From Bradyrhizobium sp. RD5-C2 (lineage in GTDB: Bacteria; Pseudomonadota; Alphaproteobacteria; Rhizobiales; Xanthobacteraceae): DNA of 64,000 bases. The notes under the pieces were generated by a model. The model was not told the DNA's origin. It searched no databases and saw only the letters and a list, made by a program, of their open reading frames with translations. A program made the position numbers and the translations under genes. The stretch is taken from the NCBI RefSeq assembly GCF_019972155.1, contig NZ_BOVL01000022.1:287239-351238 (forward strand). The letters are read 5' to 3'. Shown here in pieces: positions 33,955 to 41,397 of the stretch. The stretch's first letter is position 1. Every line of letters starts with the position of its first letter.

Positions 33955-34908
33955 ATGAAGTTTGATGTTCGTTTCACGGCGATCGGCGTGTCGATCGTCC
34001 TCGCTTGCCTGGCGCAGCCGGCAGCGGCCCGGACCTGTGAGGCGCCACCGGCGCTGACATCGGTCGATCCTCCCGGCTTCTACCAGAACGCAAGCGGTTA
34101 CGCGGACGCCATCAAGCCGCTGCATGCGTTCATTGCGCAGGTCAACAAGGCCGCCGATGAACGCGACCTCGATTGCGTGATGGACTTGCTCGCAGACTGG
34201 GCGAGCGGAAGTGCGCTGCTGACGATCGGGGCGAACTATCAGGGCGATTTCGAGCGCTCCTGGGCCGGGACCGATTTCGCGCTGGCGTTGCTGCGTTTCC
34301 CCAACGCGTCCATCAAAGCCGACCATCGATTCCCGCAAATCAAGCCGTGGCTGATCCGCATCGCCGAGGAAACGCGCGATGCCGATCGCATCAACCACCT
34401 CGGCAACAATCTGGTCTATTGGGCCGGGCTCGATCTGATGTCGATCGGCACCCTGACGGATCGGGGCGATCTGGTCGACGCCGGCATATCCCGGGCGCGC
34501 CAGGGCATCAGGGACATCGGGGCGCACGGCGAATTGGAGCGCGAGTTGAAGCGCGGCGAGCGCGCGCTGCACTACCACAACTTTGCGCTGACCCCGCTGG
34601 TGTTCTGCGCCGAACTCGCAAGCCGCCGGAAGATCGACCTTTATGCGGAGAACAAGGGAGCGATCCGTCGGCTCGCCGACCTGATCGTTCGCGCGGTGCA
34701 GGACGAGCGCAGCTTCGCCGCTCTCACCAACGTTCCGCAGCAGCTCTTCCCCTGGACGTTCCAGGGAGACCTTGCCTGGATGGAGCCGTATTACGCCCGG
34801 TTTCACGATCCGCGCTTGCCGCCAATTCTCAGCTCGAGAAGGCCTTTGAATAATCCGAGGCTCGGCGGCAACGTGACGGCAAGCTGGGGCGCGCCCCTGC
34901 CGGACTAG
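33955..34908 (+). CDS. Secreted alginate-lyase-like (PL5 family) protein
   Basis: A 317-residue exported protein; the signal peptide ends 'AQPAAA' near residue 25. The alpha/alpha-barrel resembles PL5 alginate lyases (AlgL): 'NNLVYWAGLDL' at 151-161, 'RGERALHYHNFAL' at 200-212 and 'NVPQQLFPWTF'. The family consensus is NNH-x-YW; here Leu153 replaces that His, normally the catalytic base, so activity is doubtful. The ATG at 33955 was preferred to the frame start at 33901 because it opens the signal peptide. No alginate genes are nearby. Confidence 0.65.
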   Translation: MKFDVRFTAIGVSIVLACLAQPAAARTCEAPPALTSVDPPGFYQNASGYADAIKPLHAFIAQVNKAADERDLDCVMDLLADWASGSALLTIGANYQGDFERSWAGTDFALALLRFPNASIKADHRFPQIKPWLIRIAEETRDADRINHLGNNLVYWAGLDLMSIGTLTDRGDLVDAGISRARQGIRDIGAHGELERELKRGERALHYHNFALTPLVFCAELASRRKIDLYAENKGAIRRLADLIVRAVQDERSFAALTNVPQQLFPWTFQGDLAWMEPYYARFHDPRLPPILSSRRPLNNPRLGGNVTASWGAPLPD

Positions 34909-34946
34909 GCGTCGGCCGGAGATGCGCAGTATCCCGATGACGCGCG

Positions 34947-35252
34947 CTATTCGCTCTCGCTGGTCGCCGGCGCCGCGTACATGTCCCGTGCGCGCCGGGT
35001 CACGGCCGCGTAGCGCGCGGTCGCGCTGAGGCTCATCAGGCCGGCGCGCACCAGTCCGAGAATGGCGCGGCGCGAGTGGAACGGCCCGGTCTTGCTCGCG
35101 GCATATCCGCGCGGGTAGAGCTGCAGGCGGCCGGCCAGCGCTTCCTGCAACGCCAGCTTCTGGGTCGCGCTCAGGCGCCGGCGCCGCGCAGGCTTTTCCG
35201 CTTCCGCCAGCATGAGCTCGGTACCCAACGATTTCCGTGGCGCGGCCTTCAT
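34947..35252 (-). CDS. Small basic hypothetical protein
   Basis: A 101-residue basic protein without signal or membrane helix. It has 'RRRRLSATQKLALQEALAGR' near residues 22-41 and 'KTGPFHSRRAILGLVRAGLM' further on. The ATG at 35252 is a plausible start; the frame is open to 35363. It converges on the alginate-lyase-like gene. Codon choice looks coding, but there is no recognised domain. Confidence 0.5.
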   Translation of the reverse strand: MKAAPRKSLGTELMLAEAEKPARRRRLSATQKLALQEALAGRLQLYPRGYAASKTGPFHSRRAILGLVRAGLMSLSATARYAAVTRRARDMYAAPATSESE

Positions 35253-35401
35253 TGTCAGCTCACATTTCGGCCGACAGGCGCGACCTTCCGCGAGGCCCGG
35301 CGACCGGCCGGCATCGCCATGGACGCCGGCATGTGGCACATCATGGCTTGCGCTGTTACTCATGCGTAAGACAGAACCGCATTTCGAGCGGCAGCGGCAT
35401 C

Positions 35402-35435
35402 TGACGAAAGTCAGGACCAGTTGTGACGAAAGTCA
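35402..35435. promoter_or_regulatory. Two tandem TGACGAAAGTCA dyads
   Basis: TGACGAAAGTCA occurs at 35402-35413 and again at 35424-35435, identical and exactly 22 bases apart, about two helical turns. Each is itself a dyad (TGAC-4-GTCA). They lie 66-99 bases before the sensor kinase start, which fits activator or autoregulator binding by the NarL-type response regulator encoded in the same operon. Confidence 0.65.
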
Positions 35436-35500
35436 TATTCGTTTGCGGCCGCTGCGGGCTTACGCCAGAGTGGGCCGCTCGCTGAGTTGATGGGCAACGC

Positions 35501-36571
35501 ATGATCGATCTGAGCGCGGATTTGCTTGCGGCCGCAGGAGCCGACGTCATCGGTCTCGCCGTCATCGGTGCCGACCGAAGCATGCAGCGGAAGATCGGGC
35601 GGCTGGTCGAATGGCTTCCCGCAATCGGCGTCGATTGTTGCGAGTGCATGCTGCTGGTCGGCATGGAAGCCGAGCTGGCGGCGCTGGCTCGCGGCCAGCG
35701 GGACATGATCGCACTGGCCGGTGTCCGCGGTGCCTCGCCTGATATCGCGCAGCCCATGACGGCGGTCGTACTGTGGAATGACGCGCAGTCGCATTACTTC
35801 GTCATCGCCATGCCGGACTTCGCGGGACGTCAGGTCGAAACGCTGCTCGGAAGCGAGCGCCGGGCCCGCCGGCTGATGGAGCAGCAGCTCGAGGCGGCGA
35901 GCGCCGAAGTGCGTTTTGCCTCGCTGGCGCGGACGCGGCTGCGGCTGGCGCGCGACTTGCACGATACGCTGGTGCATTCGATCGTGGCGCTGCTGACCCA
36001 GATTCGGCTGATCAGGCATTACCTCTCAGCCGACCCCGCGCGCGTAGCGGACAGCCTTGCAACCGCCGAAGACGCCGCAGCGAGCGGCCTCTCGCGCGCC
36101 CGCGAGGCCATCGATCGCCTGCGCACGCCCGACGATTTGAAGCTCGATCCCGATGTCGAGGGACTGCTCAGCGACTTCGCCGCGCGCAGCGGCGTCAGGG
36201 TGTCGATCCAGATCGACGAGGAGGCGCGTCCCGGCTTGCGCGATTGCGGCTTGACGGTTCAACGCATCCTCAGCGAGGCATTGCGCAATGTTCAGGCACA
36301 TGCGAAGGCACGCCGTGTCTCGTTTCACGCCTTCGAAGCGCCGGCTGCGGTCGGTCGAAAGCTCGTCGTCGAGATCCGCGACGACGGCCGCGGCTTCGAT
36401 CTCGCGGTGCCTACTCCCGGACATTTCGGATTGATCGGGATGGCCGAATTTGCTGAACTCGTCGGCGGAAGCTGCGCGGTGGAGAGCGCGCCCGGACAGG
36501 GTACGCTGGTCCGGATATCGCTCCCCGTGGCGGTGCCGCCGGCAGCGTCTGCCGGCCTGCTGGCCGATTGA
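35501..36571 (+). CDS. NarL-type cytoplasmic sensor histidine kinase
   Basis: A 356-residue HisKA_3 kinase. No membrane helix is evident. Residues 1-115 form an unassigned sensor region containing 'VDCCECM' (Cys46, Cys47, Cys49), which could bind metal or sense redox. A coiled linker leads to the H-box 'RLARDLHDTLVHSIVALL' with His154. The ATPase domain has 'ILSEALRNVQAHAKA' and 'DDGRGFD'. It is cotranscribed with the response regulator 43 bases downstream. Confidence 0.88.
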   Translation: MIDLSADLLAAAGADVIGLAVIGADRSMQRKIGRLVEWLPAIGVDCCECMLLVGMEAELAALARGQRDMIALAGVRGASPDIAQPMTAVVLWNDAQSHYFVIAMPDFAGRQVETLLGSERRARRLMEQQLEAASAEVRFASLARTRLRLARDLHDTLVHSIVALLTQIRLIRHYLSADPARVADSLATAEDAAASGLSRAREAIDRLRTPDDLKLDPDVEGLLSDFAARSGVRVSIQIDEEARPGLRDCGLTVQRILSEALRNVQAHAKARRVSFHAFEAPAAVGRKLVVEIRDDGRGFDLAVPTPGHFGLIGMAEFAELVGGSCAVESAPGQGTLVRISLPVAVPPAASAGLLAD

Positions 36572-36614
36572 TGTCGTTGCCGCGCCAAGACCTTCGAGAG
36601 GATGACTGAAGCCC

Positions 36615-37271
36615 GTGAGCATAATTGAGAAGGTGCGGGTGCTGATCGCCGAGGATCAGACCCTGATCAGGGAAGGTATCGCCACACTGCTTGCCCAGCA
36701 GAACGACGATTTCGAGATCCTTCCCGGTGCGTCCGACGGCGAGCAGGCCATCGAATTCGCACGGCGCTATCGGCCGGACGTCATCCTGATGGACCTGCAG
36801 ATGCCGCGTGTCGACGGCATCGCGGCGACCCAACGGATTCTGCGCGAGTTGCCGCAGACCCATATCGTGGTGCTGACGACGTTCGAGACCAACGATCTGA
36901 TCTTCGAGGCGGTCAGCGCCGGCGCCAAGGCGTATCTCCTGAAGGACGCCAGGATGGAGGAGATCGCATCGACCATCCGCGCGGTGATCAACGGCCAGTC
37001 CGGGCTGTCGCCCAGCGTCGCCGCGCGCATCCTCGACGAGTTTAAGCGGCTGCGCGGCCCGCGCGTCTCGGCAAAGCTGCCGGTTCGCGACGGGCTGACG
37101 GCGCGAGAGAATGAAATTCTCACGCTGATCGTCGAGGGCAAGAGCAATACCGAGATCGGTGAACGGCTGCATTTGGCCGAGGGCACGGTGAAGAACTATG
37201 TCAGCACCATCCTGGAGAAATGCCAGGTCAAGAACCGTACGGAACTGGCAATAAAGGCAATAACTTACTAG
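36615..37271 (+). CDS. NarL/FixJ-type response regulator
   Basis: A 218-residue regulator: receiver domain about 8-125 with acidic 'AEDQ', phosphoacceptor Asp60 ('VILMDLQMP') and the lysine in 'AYLLKDA'; LuxR-type helix-turn-helix about 152-212 ('LTARENEILTLIVEGKSNTE' and 'LAEGTVKNYVSTILEK'). GTG start at 36615. It is the partner of the preceding kinase and probably binds the tandem dyads upstream of that gene. Confidence 0.93.
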   Translation: MSIIEKVRVLIAEDQTLIREGIATLLAQQNDDFEILPGASDGEQAIEFARRYRPDVILMDLQMPRVDGIAATQRILRELPQTHIVVLTTFETNDLIFEAVSAGAKAYLLKDARMEEIASTIRAVINGQSGLSPSVAARILDEFKRLRGPRVSAKLPVRDGLTARENEILTLIVEGKSNTEIGERLHLAEGTVKNYVSTILEKCQVKNRTELAIKAITY

Positions 37272-37430
37272 AAATAACTGCCCGCAATCGCACACCACGC
37301 GGTTGATCTGGCTGAGATTGCTCGCCTTTCTCTGTGCCGCGCCGACAAAATTGGCTATAGGTTTGTTTCGGATTTGCTTTTTGACATGGCAGGTCCGGAT
37401 TGCGCGGCTTTGGCTAAACAGGGAATGACC

Positions 37431-37793
37431 ATGAAGGGTATCGAGCGCCAGACCAAGGATAGCGATGGACTGGCAAACGCGGCGGCCGGCAACGGCGCGG
37501 ATTCGGCGGCGCCTAGCATGGCGGCGATCGATCAGGTCCGCGATCTCCTGTTCGGCGGCGCGCAACGCTCGATTGAGTCCAATCTGTCGGGTCTGCGCGA
37601 GGAGATGCAGGCATCGCTGAAGCAGATGCAGGCGGACTTCAACAACGAGCTCACCACGCTGCAGGCGCGGCTCTCCGACCTCGAACGCGATACCGAGCAG
37701 AAGCGTCTCGACTCGCTGAAGGATGTCGGCGCGGCCATCACCCAGCTCGGCGCTGCGATCAGCGGATTGGGATCCGGCCGCACGGGCAAATAG
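37431..37793 (+). CDS. Small coiled-coil protein of the GTPase operon
   Basis: A 120-residue protein without signal or membrane helix. An alanine/glycine-rich start is followed by 'AAIDQVRDLLFGGAQRSIES' and a strong coiled coil at about residues 55-105 ('EEMQASLKQMQADFNNELTT'). AGGGA lies six bases before the ATG at 37431. Its stop is one base before the ATG of the membrane-anchored OmpA-family protein, whose N-terminus also contains a similar 'LRTLLFQPE' motif. It may be a scaffold or partner in the GTPase system. Confidence 0.72.
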   Translation: MKGIERQTKDSDGLANAAAGNGADSAAPSMAAIDQVRDLLFGGAQRSIESNLSGLREEMQASLKQMQADFNNELTTLQARLSDLERDTEQKRLDSLKDVGAAITQLGAAISGLGSGRTGK

Positions 37794-37794
37794 C

Positions 37795-39546
37795 ATGGCA
37801 GCTGCTGCCGGCCAGAACCGCGAGATCGAGCAGCTCAGGACATTGCTGTTTCAGCCCGAGGCGACGCGTCTGACGTCGCTGGAGGCCGACCTCGACTCGC
37901 TGCAGCGCTATGTCGGCAACGCCGATCGCCTGGAGACGGCCACCGCCGGCATTCTGGTCGAGGCGCTGGAGCGCGCCGAGGTCAATCGGCCGCGCGAGCT
38001 TGCGACTGCGATTGCGCCGGTCGTGGTCTCCGCGATCCGCAGCGAGATCAAGAATTCGCGCGAGCAGATGATCGAGGCGCTCTATCCGATCGTCGGCCGG
38101 CTGGTCAGCGCCGCGGTCGCGAACGCGTTCCGGGAACTGGTTGCCTCGCTCGAGCAGCGCATCAATGCGCTGACCTCGGCGCAATTGTGGGTCGGGCGGG
38201 TCAAGTCGCTGGTGACGGGACGTCCGATCAGCGAGTTCGTGCTCGCCGACAGTCCGCCGCAGATCAACCGGCTCCTGATCATCGAACGCGGCAATGGCCG
38301 CCTTGTCGCCGACTGGAAGCGCGAGCCGACGGTCGATGAGCGCGCCGACCTGCTTAGCGCCATGGTCGCGGCAATCCTCGAATTTTCCGTGCAGGCGCTG
38401 GCCGGCGAAGGCAATCTGCAGACGCTCGATTTCGGCGGACGGCAGCTCGCGCTGCGCGCCTCGCCGCGCTTCATCCTGGCGGCGGAGTGCCTGGGGCCGC
38501 TGCGCCCCGCCGACAACGCCAGGATCAACTCACTGTTCTTCGATGCGATCGAGCGCATCGACCGCGGCGCGGATTGCGACGGGCCGATGCTCGCCTCACT
38601 CGCAACGGCGATCGAGACCGACGACACACCGCGGCGGATCGCGAGCCGGCGCGGCAAGGTGATCCTGTTCGCCGTGCTCGCCGCTGTGGCCGCGCTGTTG
38701 CTTTATTTTGCCGTGACCTCGGTGACGCGTGCGCTGCTGGAGCGGCGGACCCATGCCGCGCTGGAGCAGCTCGCCGCGAAGCAGCCCTTGCTGGCGACCT
38801 TCCCGCTGCGGCTCGACTTCGATCACGGCAAGGCAAGCGTGGCCGTCTCGGGCATCGAGCCGAGCCAGTTGGAGACCCCGCCGTTGATCGACGCGCTCGC
38901 TGCGGCCGCGGCGCCGTACAAGGTGGTCGACCGCATCGGACTGGTGTCCACGCCGGACCAGGCAGCGGCATCGCAGGCCGGCATTGCGGGCCTGCAGCAG
39001 AGCCTGACGCGGCTGCAGGCGAGCCTCGACCAGATGCGCGAGGCGATGGGTGCGCAGGCGAAGTCGGGCGACGAGAAACATGCCGCTCTCGCCGCGCAAT
39101 ATGACAAGCTCGGCGAGCAGTCTGCGAAATTGGGCGAGCAAGTCACGAAGCTGCAGTCCGTCGCCGACGGTCCGGCGGCGCGGCTCGATCGCTTCATCGC
39201 CTCGACCGCGATCTTCTTCATCAATAATTCGGACGAGATCCTCGACAACGACCAGGCCGATCAGCAGTTGCGCGAACTCGCCGGGCTGCTGACGAACAAT
39301 GATCTCAGGCTGCGCATCGTCGGCTACGCCGATCAGAGCGGCACCGAAGGCACCAACAAGACGCTGGGGCGCAAGCGAGCGGAGCAGGTGCAGCGCAGGT
39401 TGACCGCGCTCGGGGTCGACCCGTCGCGACTGATTCTGGTGTCGCGCGCCGCGACGATGCCGATCACCGACCGGCTCGACGCCACCGTCGGCGGCAACCG
39501 CCGCGTGGCGTTCGAGACGGTCTACCGAGGCGAAGTGGCCCGCTGA
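37795..39546 (+). CDS. Membrane-anchored OmpA-family protein with cytoplasmic sensor-like half
   Basis: A 583-residue protein. Residues 1-285 are predicted cytoplasmic: a helical part (about 10-150), then about 157-255 with alternating strands and helices ('RLLIIERGNGRLVADWKREP') that recall roadblock/longin-like folds found next to small GTPases. One membrane helix lies at about 288-311. The periplasmic part has a coiled coil (about 395-455) and a C-terminal OmpA peptidoglycan-binding domain (about 470-580, 'LRIVGYADQSGTEGTNKTLG'). Its stop overlaps the GTPase start by one base. The roadblock/longin reading is inference. Confidence 0.82.
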   Translation: MAAAAGQNREIEQLRTLLFQPEATRLTSLEADLDSLQRYVGNADRLETATAGILVEALERAEVNRPRELATAIAPVVVSAIRSEIKNSREQMIEALYPIVGRLVSAAVANAFRELVASLEQRINALTSAQLWVGRVKSLVTGRPISEFVLADSPPQINRLLIIERGNGRLVADWKREPTVDERADLLSAMVAAILEFSVQALAGEGNLQTLDFGGRQLALRASPRFILAAECLGPLRPADNARINSLFFDAIERIDRGADCDGPMLASLATAIETDDTPRRIASRRGKVILFAVLAAVAALLLYFAVTSVTRALLERRTHAALEQLAAKQPLLATFPLRLDFDHGKASVAVSGIEPSQLETPPLIDALAAAAAPYKVVDRIGLVSTPDQAAASQAGIAGLQQSLTRLQASLDQMREAMGAQAKSGDEKHAALAAQYDKLGEQSAKLGEQVTKLQSVADGPAARLDRFIASTAIFFINNSDEILDNDQADQQLRELAGLLTNNDLRLRIVGYADQSGTEGTNKTLGRKRAEQVQRRLTALGVDPSRLILVSRAATMPITDRLDATVGGNRRVAFETVYRGEVAR

Positions 39547-40046
39547 TGCTCACCGCAAAAGTCATGCTGCTCGGCGACATGGGGGTCGGCAAGACGTCGA
39601 TCCTCTATCGGCTGATCTACAACCGGTTCGAGGGCCAGTACAAATCCACGCTGGGCGTCGAGATCCTGAGCCATGACGTCGCGCCGGCGGATGGCAGCGA
39701 ACCGATGCGCCTCGTGCTGTGGGACACCGACGGCGATTTCGGTACGCAGATCTTCGACACGGTCTATGTCACCGGCGCATCCGCCGCCATCATCGTGTCC
39801 GACGTCACGCGACCGCAGACCGTGACCCGCATGGTCGAGCTGGTCCGCGGTTTCGAGGAGCGCTTCCCGGGCCGGCCCTACCGGGCGCTGCTCAACAAGA
39901 TCGACCTGCCGGAAGCCGCTGGCAGCGCCGGCGCGATTGCCGAGCTCGCCAAGTCGAGCGTCAAGCCGGTCAGCGCCAAGACCGGCGTCGGCATTGCCGA
40001 ATGCTTTGTCGAACTCGCCCAGACCATTCGCCGCCGTCAGCTCTAG
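39546..40046 (+). CDS. Ras/Rab-like small GTPase
   Basis: A 166-residue Ras-superfamily GTPase: G1 'GDMGVGKTS' (10-18), G2 Thr35 in 'KSTLGVEI', G3 'WDTDGD' (59-64), G4 'NKID' (117-120), G5 'SAK' (143-145). The Ras Gln61 equivalent is Asp64, so intrinsic hydrolysis may differ. No lipidation motif is seen at the C-terminus. The start overlaps the stop of the OmpA-family gene (TGATG), implying coupled translation. A role as a cytoplasmic switch read by, or acting on, the membrane protein is inferred. Confidence 0.9.
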   Translation: MLTAKVMLLGDMGVGKTSILYRLIYNRFEGQYKSTLGVEILSHDVAPADGSEPMRLVLWDTDGDFGTQIFDTVYVTGASAAIIVSDVTRPQTVTRMVELVRGFEERFPGRPYRALLNKIDLPEAAGSAGAIAELAKSSVKPVSAKTGVGIAECFVELAQTIRRRQL

Positions 40047-40071
40047 CTCACATAACTCCGCGCAGGTTTGT

Positions 40072-40122
40072 GTCAGCCGTCCCGACTTCTCGGGGCTGGC
40101 GAATCGGGCCGGGACGGCTGAC
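40072..40122 (+). terminator. Long hairpin after the GTPase operon
   Basis: GTCAGCCGTCCCG (40072-40084) pairs perfectly with CGGGACGGCTGAC (40110-40122) across a 25-base loop. It lies 26 bases after the GTPase stop. There is no T-run, so it may be a factor-dependent terminator aid or 3'-end stabiliser. Confidence 0.55.
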
Positions 40123-40159
40123 TTCATCGCACGTGGGGCGTACGATGAAACGCGCGCGA

Positions 40160-40180
40160 CGTGCGGTGCAGGACCGCACG
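40160..40180 (+). promoter_or_regulatory. Second hairpin in the same gap
   Basis: CGTGCGGT (40160-40167) pairs with ACCGCACG (40173-40180) around GCAGG. It lies between the 40072 hairpin and the DUF3597 gene. It may belong to the DUF3597 leader or act with the first hairpin. Confidence 0.4.
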
Positions 40181-40327
40181 ATTCTCTCACCAACTGCACC
40201 ACGCCGTCCCACACTCCGATAGTGACGATGGTCATCTTCCACTCGGCCAATGGCCTGCCTATCGTCCACCCGTCACTGGAACCAGTCACGGGTCCAACGG
40301 TGTCCCGGGCGCACGGAGTGAGAGAAC

Positions 40328-40732
40328 ATGAGCATTTTTGGAAGCATCATGGGTGCAATCTTCGGCCACGGTGCCCAGGCCAAAACACCTGAGACCACGA
40401 CGGCTGCGCCGGGAGCATCGCCGGCAACGACGTCAACTGCCGCATCCACCGCGCCTGGCACGCCCGCCGCGCAAACGGTCGACGTCGCGGCGATCGTCGA
40501 CAAGGCGGCGGCTGCCACCGGCGAGAAGCTCGACTGGCGGACCTCGATCGTCGACCTGATGAAGGCGCTCGGGCTCGACAGCAGCCTTGCTGCGCGCAAG
40601 GAGCTCGCCAAGGAGCTGCACTACACCGGCGATACCAACAACACCGCCACCATGAACGTCTGGCTGCATCAGCAGGTGATGGCCAAGCTCGCCGCCAATG
40701 GCGGCAAGCTGCCGGCCGACATCAAGACCTGA
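40328..40732 (+). CDS. DUF3597 domain protein
   Basis: A 134-residue protein. It opens 'MSIFGSIMGAIFG', has an alanine/threonine/proline-rich linker (about 20-50), then the DUF3597 domain (about 52-130) with 'LDWRTSIVDLMKALGLDSS' and 'ARKELAKELHYTGD'. The domain has a LysM/peptidoglycan-associated-like helical appearance but its role is unknown. No signal peptide is evident. Confidence 0.85.
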   Translation: MSIFGSIMGAIFGHGAQAKTPETTTAAPGASPATTSTAASTAPGTPAAQTVDVAAIVDKAAAATGEKLDWRTSIVDLMKALGLDSSLAARKELAKELHYTGDTNNTATMNVWLHQQVMAKLAANGGKLPADIKT

Positions 40733-40809
40733 TCACCGCCTTGAGCCGTGCGCTGCTTTAGCGTCGCGCACGGCTCCGAACCATGTGTATTGCGTGAGGA
40801 GCAGTTGTG

Positions 40810-41094
40810 ATGACCCCATCTCATCTTGCCATCCTGAACAGGCCGCGGGCCGGCGTCGTTGCCGCTTCGATCGGCGCGGGACTCGGCCTCGCGGTAGTGG
40901 CGATGGGCATCACCATCGCCGTCGCCCGCGCCGATAGTGCCAGCGAGGAGTCGCGGCCGGCGAACGCGGACGCCAATGTGCCGCGCGCGGCGCAGAACCT
41001 GCCGCCGGCGCGGGTCATTCTGCCGGCGCCATGGGAGCAGGCCGCTCCCGCGCAGCCGGTCGCAGCACCGGCAAATCCGGCAGATCACAAATAG
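40810..41094 (+). CDS. Hypothetical single-pass membrane or secreted protein
   Basis: A 94-residue protein with one hydrophobic segment at about residues 17-36 ('AASIGAGLGLAVVAMGITIA') followed by an alanine/proline-rich tail of about 55 residues. It could be an anchored envelope protein. AGGAG (40797-40801) lies eight bases before the ATG at 40810; GTG at 40807 is an alternative. No family recognised. Confidence 0.5.
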   Translation: MTPSHLAILNRPRAGVVAASIGAGLGLAVVAMGITIAVARADSASEESRPANADANVPRAAQNLPPARVILPAPWEQAAPAQPVAAPANPADHK

Positions 41095-41163
41095 TCTTCG
41101 CGGCTCCGTTGCGTAACGCTCGCTGCGAACGGCCCGCACACCGCCCAGCTCTGGAGCCTCGCC

Positions 41164-41340
41164 ATGCCAGAACAGGTCAAGCTGCCCCGAAAATTGTCTC
41201 AGGAGCCCGGCGGTCCGCCGTCGCTACGGCCGAGCCACCGGCGGGTCATCGAGGATCTCGATCGCTGGGCCAATAGTCCCGGCCTACAACCGCCGAGTGA
41301 CGCAGAGAAGCCGGGCGACGACCAGCGCCAGCGCAAGTAA
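41164..41340 (+). CDS. Small hypothetical protein (58 residues)
   Basis: An ATG at 41164 opens a 58-codon frame ending at TAA 41338-41340, giving a hydrophilic, proline-rich protein with 'RPSHRRVIEDLDRWANSPG' in the middle and a charged tail. Codon use looks local, but the ribosome site is weak and no domain is recognised. It could be a real small protein or a chance frame before the convergent autotransporter gene. Confidence 0.35.
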   Translation: MPEQVKLPRKLSQEPGGPPSLRPSHRRVIEDLDRWANSPGLQPPSDAEKPGDDQRQRK

Positions 41341-41397
41341 GCGTGCCGCCGATGGACCTGCATCGCCGAGGATGCGAGCCGGTGGCGCCGTCTTCAA

